Source of the DNA: Amphiura filiformis | Taxonomy: Eukaryota > Echinodermata > Ophiuroidea > Amphilepidida > Amphiuridae | Assembly (NCBI RefSeq): GCF_039555335.1 | Contig: NC_092629.1 | Coordinates: forward strand, 7,363,432 to 7,427,431 | Direction: 5' to 3' | Length of the DNA stretch: 64,000 nucleotides | Position numbers and translations under genes: made by a program | Part shown: positions 34,501-48,250 of the stretch, piece by piece | Layout of the letters: each line of letters opens with the position of its first letter | Position numbering within the stretch: the first letter of the stretch is position 1 | The notes under the pieces: model-generated | Databases searched by the model: none | What the model was told of the DNA's origin: nothing | The model's input: the letters and a program-made list of their open reading frames with translations, nothing else

Positions 34501-34800
34501 GAATTTGTGGACAGGAGTAACAATTCTAGAAAAAAACATTTTATGTCCTGAATGGCGCCAGGACTTTGGTTAACACGAGCTCGGAACAAAAAAAAAAAGA
34601 CGATGATATACACTTGCAGATACAGACATTGCAAACCATTCAGTAGAGGTCTTGAGTAAATTATTTAATTTTTTTGTTTGCTAACATACATGTGCACATT
34701 TTTCAATTATGAAAATGTGACATTGTAAAATTTTGCTCCACAGAATTAGCAATGCACTAAAATGCAAGAATGCTTTGAAGTTTTCAATACAATTTCATGA
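31501..34800. repeat. AT-rich stretch with a direct repeat of ~60 bp
   Basis: CTGGCCTCCACACCTCCCCTTATAGCCAGCC-like sequence near 31649 recurs near 33458. Nothing else recognised; open frames here have A/T-driven composition. Confidence 0.45.
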
Positions 34801-35279
34801 TTACTCAAAAGTTATTTCCATTGTTTGAAAAGAACCTCTACTGAAGAGTTGTACAAATCCAAAAATACAATCCCATGAACATACATCCAATGGACACCAA
34901 TGCTGCCGCCGATCCCCCAGTAAGCGACTGGTATCTCTGCAACCCCCAGAAAACGCTTGGTATGGCAGCTTCCTTGGAATGAAACGCTAACATCACCTCC
35001 TCAAGACACGCCCGTTTCCTAACCCAGCGATGTTCCCTGCTAATCATCCCTATGACTTGATCTTCAACGCTTGGTTACTCCCTACGTTTCCCCTTGGACT
35101 TGATCTTCAACCATCTTCATTAGGACCCACACAGCCTTCCCTTCACATGACGCCGCTTGCGATGCTCATAACGCCTACACACACATCTGAATCCCTCTGC
35201 CCATCTTCTTCCTAAGGACCCCATACCACGTCACCCGCGATGCTCACGGTAGCCTACACACGCCTTCACCATGACCCCA

Positions 35280-35520
35280 CACAGGACACGCCGATCACAT
35301 ACTTCAGGATTGGTTCCCCACAGTTGACCCACTCGGGACTTGCCGATCACACTACTTGGGTAAAGGACTGGTTCTTGTACCGTTGACCTAGTTGGGACAC
35401 GCTGATCACACACCATAGGACTCAAAGGACTGGTTTTCTTGAACCGTTGACACACATGGGACACGCCGATCACACACCACAGGGCTCTCTACAGGACTGG
35501 TTTTCCGGGGGTTGTTGGTC
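35280..35520. repeat. ~60-bp tandem repeat
   Basis: GGACACGCCGATCACA-like units begin near 35284, 35336, 35396 and 35459, each with AGGACTGGTT and CCGTTGAC. Confidence 0.75.
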
Positions 35521-36017
35521 ATGGTGGTTGCCCATTTCCCTTTCTTGATAACTTGATCTATAGGCTTGGGTTGACACCTAGTTTGGTTTTGAATCTAGAC
35601 ACCATAGAGAACTTGCACCACTCAGCACACCATTTCTTTACACCACACATAGACAGAAGCTACTTTTTTGGTCTTAGTTGGGTAGTACAGAAGCTAGTTG
35701 GGTAGTGTTATGGCCTGCTAAATCTGTAGTCAAAGACTTGAAAAACAAAAAAAAACCCACCCATTTTCCCCAAAGCAAAGAACACTCAAAAACAAAAGAT
35801 GCAATTTCATGTTAACATTGCCTACCATGTACTCGAAACGGTACTGGTCGCGTCAACTTCGGGCACCACAAAGTCTTTCCAACCGCTAGGAACTTTCGAG
35901 TTAACCACACTGCGAAATAGAAAAGTAAAAACCACCCCTACAGAACCCAACACATGCCTACAAATTTGGTTATGTTTAAATTTGTAAAATGCAAATTCTG
36001 AAACTGTTGGATCACCT

Positions 36018-37160
36018 GAAAACATGGGTGTCTGCAGTTCGCGAGTCTGTTATCACTGCCAAGTCAAGTTGCACTCCAAGCACAGGTCCTTTTGCCTGAA
36101 AAAACAAGTGAAAGTAAGAACCCCACCCAAAAATCCCAAACATTTCTGCACAAAGTATTACCTAATTTTTTTAATTCAGAAGTTTCTCTTTCTTCGCAAG
36201 AAAATTAGTTCTACGAGCACTGAGGTTTTTATAAATTTATTTCTGTAGTTTCCTTTTTCTGAAATCCATATAAAGGCGGGTCACCTGAATGGAACGGACA
36301 TCTTCTACCTTGGGACTCGGTCAGAAGTTCTTGCCATGAGTTAAGTCTTGGGAAGTAACCTGAAAATACAACTAAGGAAAGGGGAAAACAAGAACATCCA
36401 AAATGCAATTGCACATAACTGGTTATTAAAACAAACACGAATGTCAATTTTTACCAGTGCACCTTGCTTTCCTTGAAAAACACGACCAAGTCACCACTCT
36501 GCGCTTTGGACAGATTCCAAGTTTCTTGCAGACTCCTAAAGAATTTCAAAAACTATGGAGAAAAGAAGAACACCCACCCTGTGATGATCACAACCCTCCC
36601 GATTAATTTCCAAACTTCTTATTTCCATTTTTATAATTTTTAAGTTCGCATTTTGTCTTCCGTGTCGTCGATTTCAACAAGTAAATTTCTTTGGTAGTTT
36701 CCCATTTTCTGCAAATCATTTTGTAAAGTTTGTCAATTTATCATCACGATCAGTTTTTTTTAATTTTACTTTTTCGTCAATTTCTGTAAATTATCCATAT
36801 AGATAGGGTCACCTGAATGAAGTGAACGACCATCTCCTACCCTGGGACTTGTCAGAAAGTTCTTGTCACGAGTTAAGTCTTTGGAAGTAACCTGAAAATA
36901 TAACTAGGAAAAGGGGAAAACAAGAACATCCCAAAATGCAACATCACACAACTGGTTATTGAACAAACACACGAATGTCAATTTTTACCAGTGCATCTTG
37001 CTTGCCTTGAAAAATAAGTCAGGACATCACTCTGCGCTTTAGACGGTTTCCAAGTTTCCAGTTGATTCCTAAAGAATTTAAGAAATATGGAAAAAAGAAA
37101 AACACCCACCCGGTGATCACAACCCTCCCCGTCAATTTCCAAACTTACTTCAAGCCCAGT
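36018..37160 (-). other. Duplicated exon-like blocks with very short intron-like spacers (minus strand), unidentified
   Basis: Two diverged copies about 530 bp apart (near 36270-36620 and 36800-37150). In both, the minus strand reads an open segment (EVWKLIGRVVIIT / VWKLTGRVVIT), then GTGGGTG...TTCTTTAG of 41-42 bp (36536-36577; 37069-37109), then a second open segment (SLQETWNLSKAQSGDLVVFF / NQLETWKPSKAQSD). Removing the spacer keeps one reading frame in both, with an in-frame 3-nt indel, but a frameshift follows in the second copy. A third spacer of this kind is at 36096-36126. The peptide pattern faintly recalls RPA-type OB folds; this is weak. It may be a decayed or transposon-borne gene, or non-coding repeats. 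Confidence 0.3.
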
Positions 37161-37339
37161 TTCCATTTATTATCGATTAAAAAAATCCACGTCAACAATT
37201 TCATGAACTATCAAAAATATCACTGTACCTTGAATTCAGCTTTTAAGTCGTGATTATCTTCCGGAATTTTTCAAAACATAATCCTTGTCAACATCAAGTT
37301 TACAAACAGAATTTAACTAAGTGCTTTAATCGCAATCAA

Positions 37340-38250
37340 GACTAGCTATCAAAGAAATAAAATACTCAAATACCATACTCTTGTTGCTACTTGTCGCATA
37401 CTCAAGCTTGCGGCTTTTTGAGGTACCACGATCCACTCTTGGTCACTTTTGCATCACTTTCTAATTTCAGGAAAAGAAAAAAGATATGCATTGCCTCCCC
37501 TCACTAACCCCACACTAAATCATGTGCACATTTCAATAGATGTCTTGAAGCCATTCATTGTTCAAGCTACACCACTTTTCAGACTAGTATAATCGGTCAT
37601 TCACAAACATCAATTTTCACAGATCCGTTACAGTTAACACGCATGTCATTTTTTACCAGTGCACTGCATATCGCTCGCCTCGAAAACACGGCCAGGTCAT
37701 CTCTGCGTTTTGGTCCAACTTACTTTGCTTTTTCTTTTAAGTCATGCTTCCACTAATCGGTAATTTCAAAGCTCACATTTTGTTTAGTTTACCACGCCAC
37801 GGACATCGATCGATACTATTAAAGCTCGCATTTCGTACAGTACGTCAAAGCTCACATTTCATACAGTTTACGTCATGGACTTGATCATTAACTATCAAAT
37901 ATCACACAGTACCTTGAATTCGGCTTTTTCCATAGTATTTGACGACTGAAAATATCAGCAGTTTGGCACAATACCCTTGCTCACAACCAATTTTACTTAC
38001 AGAATAAGACTAGCTATCAAAGAATAAAATACTCAAATACCATACTTGTTGCTACATGTAGCATGTTCACATACTCAAGCTTGCGGCTTTTGAGGTACCA
38101 CGATCCACTCTTTGGTCTCTTTTGCATCCCTTGCTATGAAACTTTGGAAAAGAAAAAAGATATGCGTTGCCTCCCCTCATTTCCCCACACAATCACCATT
38201 TACTTTTTATCACAAGTTTACTCTGCCATTCTTCGTGTCTTGCAGCCATT
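37340..38250. repeat. Diverged ~660-bp direct repeat
   Basis: ACTAGCTATCAAAGAAATAA...CTCAAGCTTGCGGCTTTTTG...GGTACCACGATCCACTCTT at 37340-37440 recurs at 38009-38112. It continues the exon-like block region to the left. Confidence 0.8.
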
Positions 38251-38579
38251 CTTTGTTCTAACTACGGTATATCACTTTTCAGACAATCCGTCTTTCACTT
38301 TAACACCATAATTCGTAGATCTTAATTTCGTCATAATTTTTATGTCATCAGTCGAACAACCAGTCACAAAGCACAACTACGCTCGAGTGTAAAATATCAA
38401 CACAAATGTTCAAACATGCACACTTTCCTGTGTTGTCGCATACTCTTGAAGGGACATGCTCAGGTCCTTGCATTCATTTTCAAGTAGACATGATCACTAA
38501 GCTATGAAACACCAGTCACTGCCATACCTGTGAAAAACAAAAACTCGCAAAAACTAACGCCCACCCCTCGGTCCAGCAT

Positions 38580-41500
38580 CCACCCTTATATTTTCAAATT
38601 CATCACAAGTTCACGAAATCTCATTAAAAAACATCAAGTTCACAAAATCCTTTTAAAGCAAAATCACACCCCGTTGTTACACAACTCTTTTAAAAGCACG
38701 CGAACACAAAAACACCTAACATGGGCAAACAAACAAGTGCGCAATAATATGGATAAGCAGTCATGCTCCCAAAGGGCTAAATATGGGTGTAATTGCTATT
38801 GAGAAAGGAATTTGATGTTTTTGATGTTAGGAATAGTTTAGGATAAATGGAAGTAACAAACAGATGCATACATGAAGTTTTGGCAAAAGTTACGCAAAAT
38901 AAAGTGCTATAATAATCGTTTGGTTATAAATGTATATAAAAAAAGCGCTACAGCAACCTACATGTAATACTTCTACTAACACAAGTGCATCAAGTAACGA
39001 TTGAAAATGCTTGCCAAGTTGCCAAAAGGTGTTAAGTCAAATGAAGGTACACAGTGCGTGGGTAATAATGGTCCCGTAGGTTAAAAAAGCTCACAAGTTT
39101 GTGTCAGTTTTCAAGTCTGAAGCTCGTGCATTCCGGTGGAGACAAAAAGTAGGATGAAGCGCAATGGATAACATGTTCTATTAGGCAGTACTATCACCTG
39201 TATTGAATAGTAAAAAGCTATGGAAACGAAGGTGGAAAGAAAAAAACTGTCCAAAAGGGCCACAACATACATGCTAAAATGGACACAAGTTTGTTATAAC
39301 ACAAAAAAAGCCAGAAGTGATTATTATGTCATAGATAACAGAAATAAATGACAAATTACTAGAATGTTATAATCAAAAGTGCTATGCCACATACCAGAAA
39401 AGGCCGTCAAAATACCGCATGAATCACGAAAACCTGCAACATAATGCTAAGCAGACCAAAAAATGGTTTTTCCCCCAACCCGTATCATCCTTAAGAATTT
39501 TACATTGCATATTTGCATTTAAAAGCTATTCATCTTTGAAGTGCTGCCATCTCAATTTTATTCCAAGTTTTTGTATAATTTACAGAGTTTTCAAGTTAAA
39601 CATTTCCAAAGTAGGGCTTACAAGATTACAGCACGAATGATGAGCAAACTGCGAAACCGATTCTTGAAAGGCTTGCATTGAACGTGTACCTAAGATTTGG
39701 ATAAAAAGACAAACTGGAGAAAAAGACAAAAAGAAAAACGGCTGCAGCTGATGCACCGTAGCTTGACCGTGATCTGTGACGCTTGGTATGATTGAGAAGC
39801 ACTCTGAATGGGTTAGTTTCGATTGATGGATTGGGTTGTATGGTTAGGTCTCCGCTTGATGGGCTTGGATTTTGTTTTTGATGCGGACGATTTGCTGCTT
39901 GCAGTTATATTTACTGGTCACCTGAGCTGAAAAGATGAACTTGTACAGAACAAAAATGTGAAGCTGCCCCCTCCCAAACCCCAATTTACAAAATTCTTTT
40001 CCTTCAACTTATTGAAAACATCCAACTTTTGTTGGTTTATTGATTATCCACTTTTTAAAATTTGCATAACTCCAAAAACAAAGTCAGAATCTGACAATTT
40101 AAAAGGCAGTTTGTTTTACCTAGATCTTGTACTTGCATGGTAAATTTCTTGACACTTCAGCTCCTTGCAAATTTAGAACCTATTTAGACAAAAGGGAGGA
40201 AAAACAAAGAAAAGACGCGAAGCAAAATCCGAAGGGGCCCCGATGAGAGGGTAAACCGAATGAGATGTAGATTCTTAGTGTTGCATGATTTGCTTGAAGT
40301 ACTAGTATGATCCCATGGATTCCGATGTGGGGAAGACTGGCTAGATATTTGGTCTGGGATGTGTCACATTTTCAGGTCGATTTGTGGCTGCAAGAAAAAA
40401 ACTTTGGAATGTTATGAATCCCACCCACCCTCGATTCGAATCGTTGAAGGTCATCACAGTTTCACATTTCTGGCATGTCAAATTTTTAAGGTCATTTCTT
40501 TCAGAATTGTCAATCTCATCCACGTTTAGAACCGTTTCCAGTTTGGTATGAAAAGTTCAAAGCTACAAAATTTGCAAAAACTTTGCTTCAACAGCACAAA
40601 ATTACCTTCCTACTGATCACAAGTTCTTGGTCGAGGACACGCATAGGATAGTCGGGTGTCTTGTTCTTTTAATGCTATCTGTAGATTACACAAAGTAGGA
40701 ATACAAAGCATTCTTTGCCCTTTACAGGGATTAATCCACAACACTGGATTACCTCTTCGAAACCGATTGCCCTTAAAGCCCCATGAACCACTTGGTTAAA
40801 TCTTGAGACTTGGAAAAGTATGCGAATCGGGCTGTATTTTCATCCACTGGGATTCCAGAGTTTGCTAGGGACCGAAGTTCATCACGTAAATCATGAGACG
40901 CTTGCTATAATCTGTAATAAATAACTTGGGTAGAGAAAAAGTTAAGCCCACCCCCCAATTTTTGTACAGCAAAATTTTTGTAATCAAGAAAAAGTTACCT
41001 CAACTGTTACCAACGATCGATTGTTCCGGTCCTAGAATAGATGTGAAAATACACAAAACACGCGGAAAACAAAAAGGGTTAAACCACGCAACATGAAGAC
41101 AAATGGTTACCTGATGTGTTACATAAGCTGATGAAGACAAAATCCTGACTGAAAGCAGCGTGACGATGCAGTGGGTATGAAAGAAACTTGCAATTGAGGC
41201 TTGCGGTTATTGGCGAGTGCGAAGTGGGGGGTTAAGAGAGTCCACAGGTAGATCTGCAAAAATTAACTGAAGCAAAACATGTTGCACCAAAACCCTCCCC
41301 GCTATGAACGATGGTCGTTTTTGACAGAGCGTTTACCTTTACTTAACATAGTCCCAAGTTGAGCTTTTAGTTGCGGTGTTGCTACATGTGTTATTTCACT
41401 AAATGAAACAAGTCCAGTCAAATCACCTTTTTTTCATTTGAAACAATTTTCCAGTCCATAAATCTTGCATTTTTTTTTCACATTCCAATTCCAATGAATC

Positions 41501-43983
41501 TTCAGTTGATTGGTTATGTAATTGGTCCAAAAAAATAATGGAATGTACTGAACATCTGGCAATCCTTTAATTCCAACAAATCTTCATTTCATTGTCCAAA
41601 ATAATGCAATGTTCTGACAATCCTGGTCTTGTTTAATCTTTTAGAATGAAGCTGTATAAAATCTTCAATGCATACTTGAAAAAAGTTCTTGTGAAAGAAA
41701 TATCTGCCAGCAGTGGAAGTTTACTTAACGTTCAAGTCGAGGTTATCCTAGATGGTTATGATGAAATAGTAGGCTACACAGATTATCTGCCAAATGCTTG
41801 TCCTAGATGTTAGAACCCTAGACGTGAGGAATTAAGCCAAACTTTCTTGAGCACACCGGAGACTATGGCTCCTTTCACCACTTGGGCTGGTTTTGAGTAC
41901 CTTTTGCACGATTTGGGCTGGTTTATAGCACCATTTACATGATTTGGGCTGGTTTTAAAGAACCTGACCAGTGTCTTGTTAATGCCTGGAATAAAACTTG
42001 GTGAAAGTGGAAAAACAAAAAAAAAAGCATGTTGCACAAAAATATTCCCTACTGAGGGAGACAATTTGCAAAACACAAAATTTTTCATTCCAAAAATAAT
42101 TCAAAAACTGATTTTCTTGCCTTTGAACCTTTGTATCCAGGCGACTCCAAAAGTGGGTTTGTCTTTAAGCACATTAGCTGTTAACCTGTATGCATACTCA
42201 AAAAGCAGGAGAGGGAAAAAACACCAAAAGACAACAATCGAGAACACAAAATTGATGCATCAATATTCAAATTTTTCTCTTTCCGTTACCTGGAACTTTT
42301 TCAAACTTCCTAGGGCGTTCGGAGTGGGCGATATGGTTATTTTGGTTGTTTTTCATCTGAACCTGCTGTGCAAAGACAATGCAAAGAAAAATAGAGATGG
42401 AGGGAAAAAAATCCTGTCCATGCGATTGACCACTTCGGTTAAGAAACTTCCACCTAGTCCACAGAGTAGGAACACCACACCACATTTTCCCAACTTTCCA
42501 GGGTTTGGTTATGTCGATTGGTTTAAAGGGGGCGAGTAGTGAGCAGGCAGGACAAACTAGTACTACACTGTAGCTTCAAGTTGCACTTGCAAACTTCTGC
42601 ACTATCAAAGAGACGAGAAGAACATACACAAACACACATCTCTCATGGTGATGGTTAGCACACATGCACCCATACTCATTTTCCCATGGTCACCCATTCC
42701 AATTTGCCAAGTTCGTAAAGAAAAAGTCAGTCACACAAGTTGCCAAATAAACTGAAGCACACAAAGATCTCAAAGCTGTATGATATCACGGATTGTTCAC
42801 CGCTAATACAATCATCCTTTACTTCTTATTTCAATCATCATTCATTTCATTTCACAGTTTCAATGTCCTTGCATTTACACTAAGTTACAATGATATGGTA
42901 GAGGCTATGACACACAATGGCTAACACGTCCGAGCTAAATAAGCCACGTATGAAGTTGTAAGTTCTGATAAAAATGGGTTTTTTTTTACCCTCCGTAATC
43001 CTTATCTCTCAAAAACTTTCACTTCTGTTAGATTGGTAGATTTCTAGACTCCCTGATCATGGTTTTGTGAAGAAAATTTGGAGCTGACCCAAACCAAACA
43101 TTTTTCTGAAGTGGTTACTGCTATGTTGAACATTTACCCTCCTTTTTCATAACTTTAACTTCCTCTTTAGACTGGTACTATTGGTAGATTTCTATTGACT
43201 GCCTGATATCTTGAAATGGAGAAGCTAAACTGAATCACTGCTTGCATCTTTAACATCTGGGTTGTGGCCTAGGGGCCTGCATTGGCTACCCTACCTTCAC
43301 GGATACCTTGAAGGGACAAAAGAAAATGTTGGCATTAGGGGAAAAAATATACAAAAATACAATAAAGTCATAAATAAAAATAAAAAAGTCCCAACACAAA
43401 ATGTAAAAAAAATAAAAAACTCAAAATGCAATTACGATTCTGGCCATGAAAAAAAGTTTATGTCACTGTAGTATGAGCCCATATTATATCTCTAAACATT
43501 GAGAAAATAAGAAAAGCCTAACACACACAATTTTGCAAATAATCGGCTATACTTAAATAACATATTTTGCACCGAAAATAGCGGGTATCGCAGATACACA
43601 TGCCAATGACATTGGTTGTTTTTCAAAATAAATAAACATGACTGAGCAAATCGGGTCTACATGTATGGTTACGCAGTTAAGTGAACTTGACCCCTTTTAA
43701 TTGTATAAATTTACTTCGCAATGAAAAAATGGCATACCATTTATACAAAACGTGTACTTAATCATCATGAACACGCACTGGAAGTCTTTTTCAAAAGTTA
43801 AGAAAAAAAGCAGTTCAATTACCATTGTCATCTCATAAAAATAAGTTGTCAAAAAAACTAAGGAAAGCCCTTATGTCCCTTTCCCTTCTTCCAAGTAATG
43901 GAATTTGGAAAATTGAATTTTCTGTGATGTGATACAGACTGGTACCTTCACTTATTAAGTATGTGCATACTGCAAGCTTTTGT
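38580..43983. other. Long stretch without a supportable gene
   Basis: AT-rich. On the minus strand, segments near 40740-40905 and 41340-41400 have open, ordinary-composition frames next to AG|GTAA-like donors, and near 40440-40500 a CxxC pair (LTCQKCETVMTF), but stops and frame changes prevent a gene model. Three TTTGGGCTGGTTT repeats lie at 41880-41960. Confidence 0.35.
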
Positions 43984-44611
43984 AATTGAATATATGAATA
44001 CAAAAACCACCTAAGTCCATACTTAAACCAAATTGAGTTAAGCATGGGAAAGTGTTCCTTTACATAGGCCTCTCATATGTATGAAAGAACAACTCAAATT
44101 CATCCTCTGTGTCTATTGAGCATGTGAAAAATAGCATGTATGAAAGAATCACCCAATTCCATGATTTGAGTCTTGTAACACATTGATTAAAATCCAGTAT
44201 GTATAAAAGTCCACTTGTAACACATTCATTGCTAGAGAGTGACTTTTGAAAAAAAATGGGTTTAATAAAGGAAAGTGTGTGGTTTATATTACATGGCAGA
44301 ATGCTTATCAACATTATACATACCTGTGCGCTTTATTTTGTATTATCTTACTAGTGGTAATCTCATTCTAACATTGTTGTCTTTGTATATGATTCAAACA
44401 ACCACCTAAGTCCAAAATTTAAAATGAACCCCACGAAGTCCCTGAAATGCTAATCGTCATACCTAATACAGGTTAATCCACTCATTTGCACGTAAAACTT
44501 ACCATATTGACCAGGTAAATCTAACTGAAGGAATTAAAATGATACACAGGTTTTTCTCTCAAAATCACTTCCCATGGACTTAGGTGGCTTTTGTATTCAT
44601 GTATTCAATTG
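43984..44611. mobile_element. MITE with ~38-bp inverted ends
   Basis: AATTGAATATATGAATACAA then AACCACCTAAGTCCAT at 43984-44020, and the complement ATGGACTTAGGTGGCTTTTG then TATTCATGTATTCAATT at 44575-44611. A third copy of CCACCTAAGTCCA occurs inside at 44402. Confidence 0.8.
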
Positions 44612-44957
44612 TTTGTTATTTTGTACATGTATGTTTGTTTATGCACGGCCCCAAGGAAGAACAACTTTTGTTGAATTGGGCTTTCCGTGTTGAAATAAAG
44701 TCTAATATATACGAAATTTTCAATGGAAAGTACTTCCGTAAAAAGTACAGTTGAGCTGAAATGAAAATTCACATCTACACAAAATCCAGTCATGACTGCA
44801 ACAGGGGACAGGTGTTTTATAGTGACAACACAATGCTTTTTGATTCCCAAGGCCACATGGCTAAGGGATGCACCATTATTAAACATTAGGGGGAATCGGG
44901 GAGTTTTTGAAAAAAACCTTTGCCTACTTCACTACTTGTGAGTGATATGAAAAAAAA

Positions 44958-45622
44958 AATGATACTATAGAAAAATTATTTAATTTGTGTACATCGTGGA
45001 ACATACTCTTTTGGCTGTGCGTAGTAAGCTGTTGTACGCAGATAACCTCACATGGACGCGTAGTCGTAGAGTAGTCAGTAGCGTGCCGTTGTACGCTCGG
45101 ATCAAGGCTTATATTAACCAGGCACCCAGGCTTTTTTTACCCCATGGTTGCCAAGTTTTGGCTCCTGGTGTGTCCAATATTTTACACTACAAACTATAGG
45201 ACCAGGAGCCATCTTTGGGACCAGAAGCTCATTTTAGCTCCTGGTTCAGGCATACTTAATATAAGGCCTGGCTCGGATTATAGTAGAAATAACAAATTCT
45301 CGATCATCATGATCATGAGAGGATGTAACCTTCTGCGTCAGCGTACTTTTCATAGAAAAACACGATTGCGCGACCTGCATGACCGAAGCTTGACCTTGCC
45401 TAGCAATGACCGTGGGATTGGGCAATTCCCAAAAGCTGTGTTTGCGCCAATCTGTGTAGTACGCTTGCGCTTGACGCAAACAACCGTGCGTTCCCAAGTT
45501 GGCTCTCATGATCGAGAATTTAATATTCTGACTATAGTAAGGAGACTGGGTAACGAGCGTAGTTGAATGTTCCACGATGTACACGAATTAAATACATGAA
45601 TAATTTTTCTAGTATAACTTTA
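44958..45622. mobile_element. Nested foldback element with GTGTACATCGTGGAACAT ends
   Basis: GTGTACATCGTGGAACAT at 44986 and ATGTTCCACGATGTACAC at 45568, extended outwards by complementary ACTATAGAAAAATTATT / AATAATTTTTCTAGTATA. A second, inner inverted pair is AAATTCTCGATCATCATGAT (45294) against CATGATCGAGAATTTAATA (45507). Confidence 0.8.
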
Positions 45623-47190
45623 CTTCAAGTTCAACACCAAATCCAAACTCATTTCATCTTTCACGCCCTGTGCCCCTGACAATTTTTTATTGACGATGTT
45701 CTATCTTAAATCCTGCTCACGTATCGCTATAGAAAACATAGCACAATGGAAATGAACATATCCTTATTAAAAAAAATTCATCGTTCTGAAGTCAATGCAT
45801 AACCTAACCACATGACTGCAGGCGAGTTTTGACAATTCATGACGCATTTGACAATTCATGACGCATCATTAATTTAGCAGAGTTATGAGTTCGAACTTAC
45901 GTGACGCTACACATGTAACACGTCCGTTTACAAACACACGTACCGGCCATAGTTCATATTTAAAAAACTAAATAATACGATATCATTTAATCAAATTACC
46001 TTCAAGTTTGAAAATGACTGCGTCGTCACCACTCTTGACTCGATGACTACCGCGGCTCGAGCAAGTTGCTATCAACTCATAAGAAAACAGCTCGGCGGTA
46101 AAAAAAATTGTAACAAAAGTTCATAAAATAATTTACTGCCTAATTTGCCACTATCATAAATATGTAAATTTTCATACATCGATTGAATGCTGTCGACAAT
46201 TTCACCATACGACACGGATCCACAACAAAATTGGTTTCGACAAACTGGATCAAACCGGAATCACGACGCAACGCGACCCGAGAGCGCCCTACAAACAATG
46301 CCTATCTTTTTCACATTTTCACGTGCCTATCTAGTCAAAAATATTCATTTTGTTTTAAAGAAAACCTACTCACAAAATCCTAAGTTACGCCCTGATCAAA
46401 TTCAGTCGAGTTGCCTGGCTCGAACAATCCATCCACGTCGTCTAAACTGCTCAACCCGCGCCATATTCGGTCAAACAAATAAAACGACGCCACAAAGTTG
46501 GCACGCAATATTTCACACGAAAATCTCATTTTATTACACCGTCATCCGCAAATATCGATGAACAAGACGTTGGTGATTATAAACTGGAGATTTGAACGCA
46601 ACTTTGTAGAAAATATTTGGTTTAAATGGTTAAAGAAATTTCTAGATGGCAATGTTGTAGAGCCAAACAACGACGACACCTATCGTGGCAATAAAAAGAC
46701 GCCTATCTGACGAAAAAAGTTCCGACGCCACTATTTATATGCTTTTAAACCGAATTACGGCGATAGCTTCTCGCAGATTAAAAGTAGTCCGGTGTTTCCG
46801 TCGCAAACAAAAAAGCAGAGCTGGGACTGCATGGAATTAAAGCCATGAATTTTGCTTTTGAGATCGTGATGATAATGCCCCAACTTTTTATTGGAGAACA
46901 ATGGGTCAGGACAAGGTTAAAGTTGTTAAGGAAACCTAAATGTATATTAAGAGAAGCTCACATTTGATGAGCGGGATGATGAGTAATAAAACTATTTCCT
47001 CTCTGAATGAACCTTTCATGTTCAAGTGCTTGTCATATTTAACAGGAAATGAAGTTTTATTTATAGAGGAAAATAGGTTTTAATAGGGCCAACATACGAT
47101 TTCAGTGACGTTTAAATTGTGTTATTCTTTACCAAATATTAATATTAGGGAGTATTAGTAATTTACACAACTGTGACATGTCAGGAAAGA
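45623..47190. other. Apparently low-repeat stretch with CpG-containing segment, no gene recognised
   Basis: 45900-46780 has more CpG than its surroundings and no obvious repeat. It could be a promoter or unique intergenic sequence; no transcript can be supported. Confidence 0.25.
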
Positions 47191-47204
47191 TTTCTGGTCA
47201 AACT

Positions 47205-47697
47205 ACTGATGAACCGTTTTAACCACGGTTTTAACCGCTTGGCAAAAACACTTTTTGCCAGTTTTTGCCGGCAAAAATGGCAAAAACTAAAAAAGTGATT
47301 TGTAATTCAGTTTTTTCATCTCAAAACAAATTATTAAGTTACAAAAATCATTTCCTGAGTCTAACAAGGCCAGATTTTGTATTTTATAAGTAACATATTT
47401 TATTTTAAAGGCATATGTTTTCATTGCTCAAGTGCATTTAACCGAAATGTGGCATATATCAGATTTAAAACTTTTTCATTTTAAGGAATTGATGAGATAA
47501 AAATTATGTTGAATGATTCATTAAAAGTTGTGTGCTGCTGTTTATGAGCTTTCCGCATTAACTTTTAATATTTTTTGCGAGTTTTTGCCATTTTTGCCGG
47601 TTTAAACCAGGCAAAAACGGGCAAAAACAGGTTTTTGCCAGTTTATGCCACTGGCAACGGCAAAAACAAGTTTTTGCCGGCAAAAACCGAACCCTGC
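47205..47697. mobile_element. GCAAAAAC-rich foldback element
   Basis: Both ends are built of inverted GGCAAAAAC/GTTTTTGCC words (47250-47290 and 47590-47695) around an AT-rich centre with no open frame. Confidence 0.6.
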
Positions 47698-47739
47698 CGA
47701 TGCAACTTTTAAAGCTGTAAATTACATTTGATAGGGCCT

Positions 47740-48015
47740 AAATGATCTTTTTTTTAATTAAATTTTTTATTTCCTTTTTTTTGTTTATTTACTTATTTAT
47801 TTTGTTTCAAAAAGAAAAAAAAAAAAGTCTAGGGTCGGGCTTAATTTTAGGTAGGTCGGAAAAGTAGGCCTGACTCTAGACTCTTTTTTTTTTTTTGGTA
47901 AAAAAAAAAAAAAAAAAAAAATAATAATAAATAAAAAAAAAAAAATAATTAAACAATTAAAAAAAAAATATAAAAAAAAATAAAAAAATAAAAAATAAAA
48001 AGAAATAAATAAATA
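47740..48015. repeat. Poly-A/T low-complexity tract
   Basis: Long T runs (47750-47770, 47882-47898) and A-rich sequence to about 48010. Confidence 0.9.
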
Positions 48016-48250
48016 AACTTTGCATTAACCTCGGGTAACTTTGCGCAGTTTTATTTCACTTAATGAAAAGTTTTGGGCAACTTTGCAAAAATGTTTAGGC
48101 AACTTATTGCGCAACTTCAGAATGTTTAGGCAACTTAATGAAACTTTGTGTACATTTTATTTTGGTAAACTTCGGTAAATTAGTATCTTTTGGGCGATTT
48201 CCCCTGTGACATAAATATAATATAACACACCGGGCTAAACACGTTTATAA

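Noticed and set aside
41976-42539. 187-codon open frame on the + strand, the longest in the window
   Set aside because: Lys/Asn/Phe-rich composition of AT-rich non-coding DNA, no domain or motif, no splice or promoter context.
46183-46710. Overlapping open frames in the CpG-containing stretch near 46.2-46.7 kb
   Set aside because: Checked for transposase, RT and zinc-finger motifs; none seen, and frames end without splice signals.
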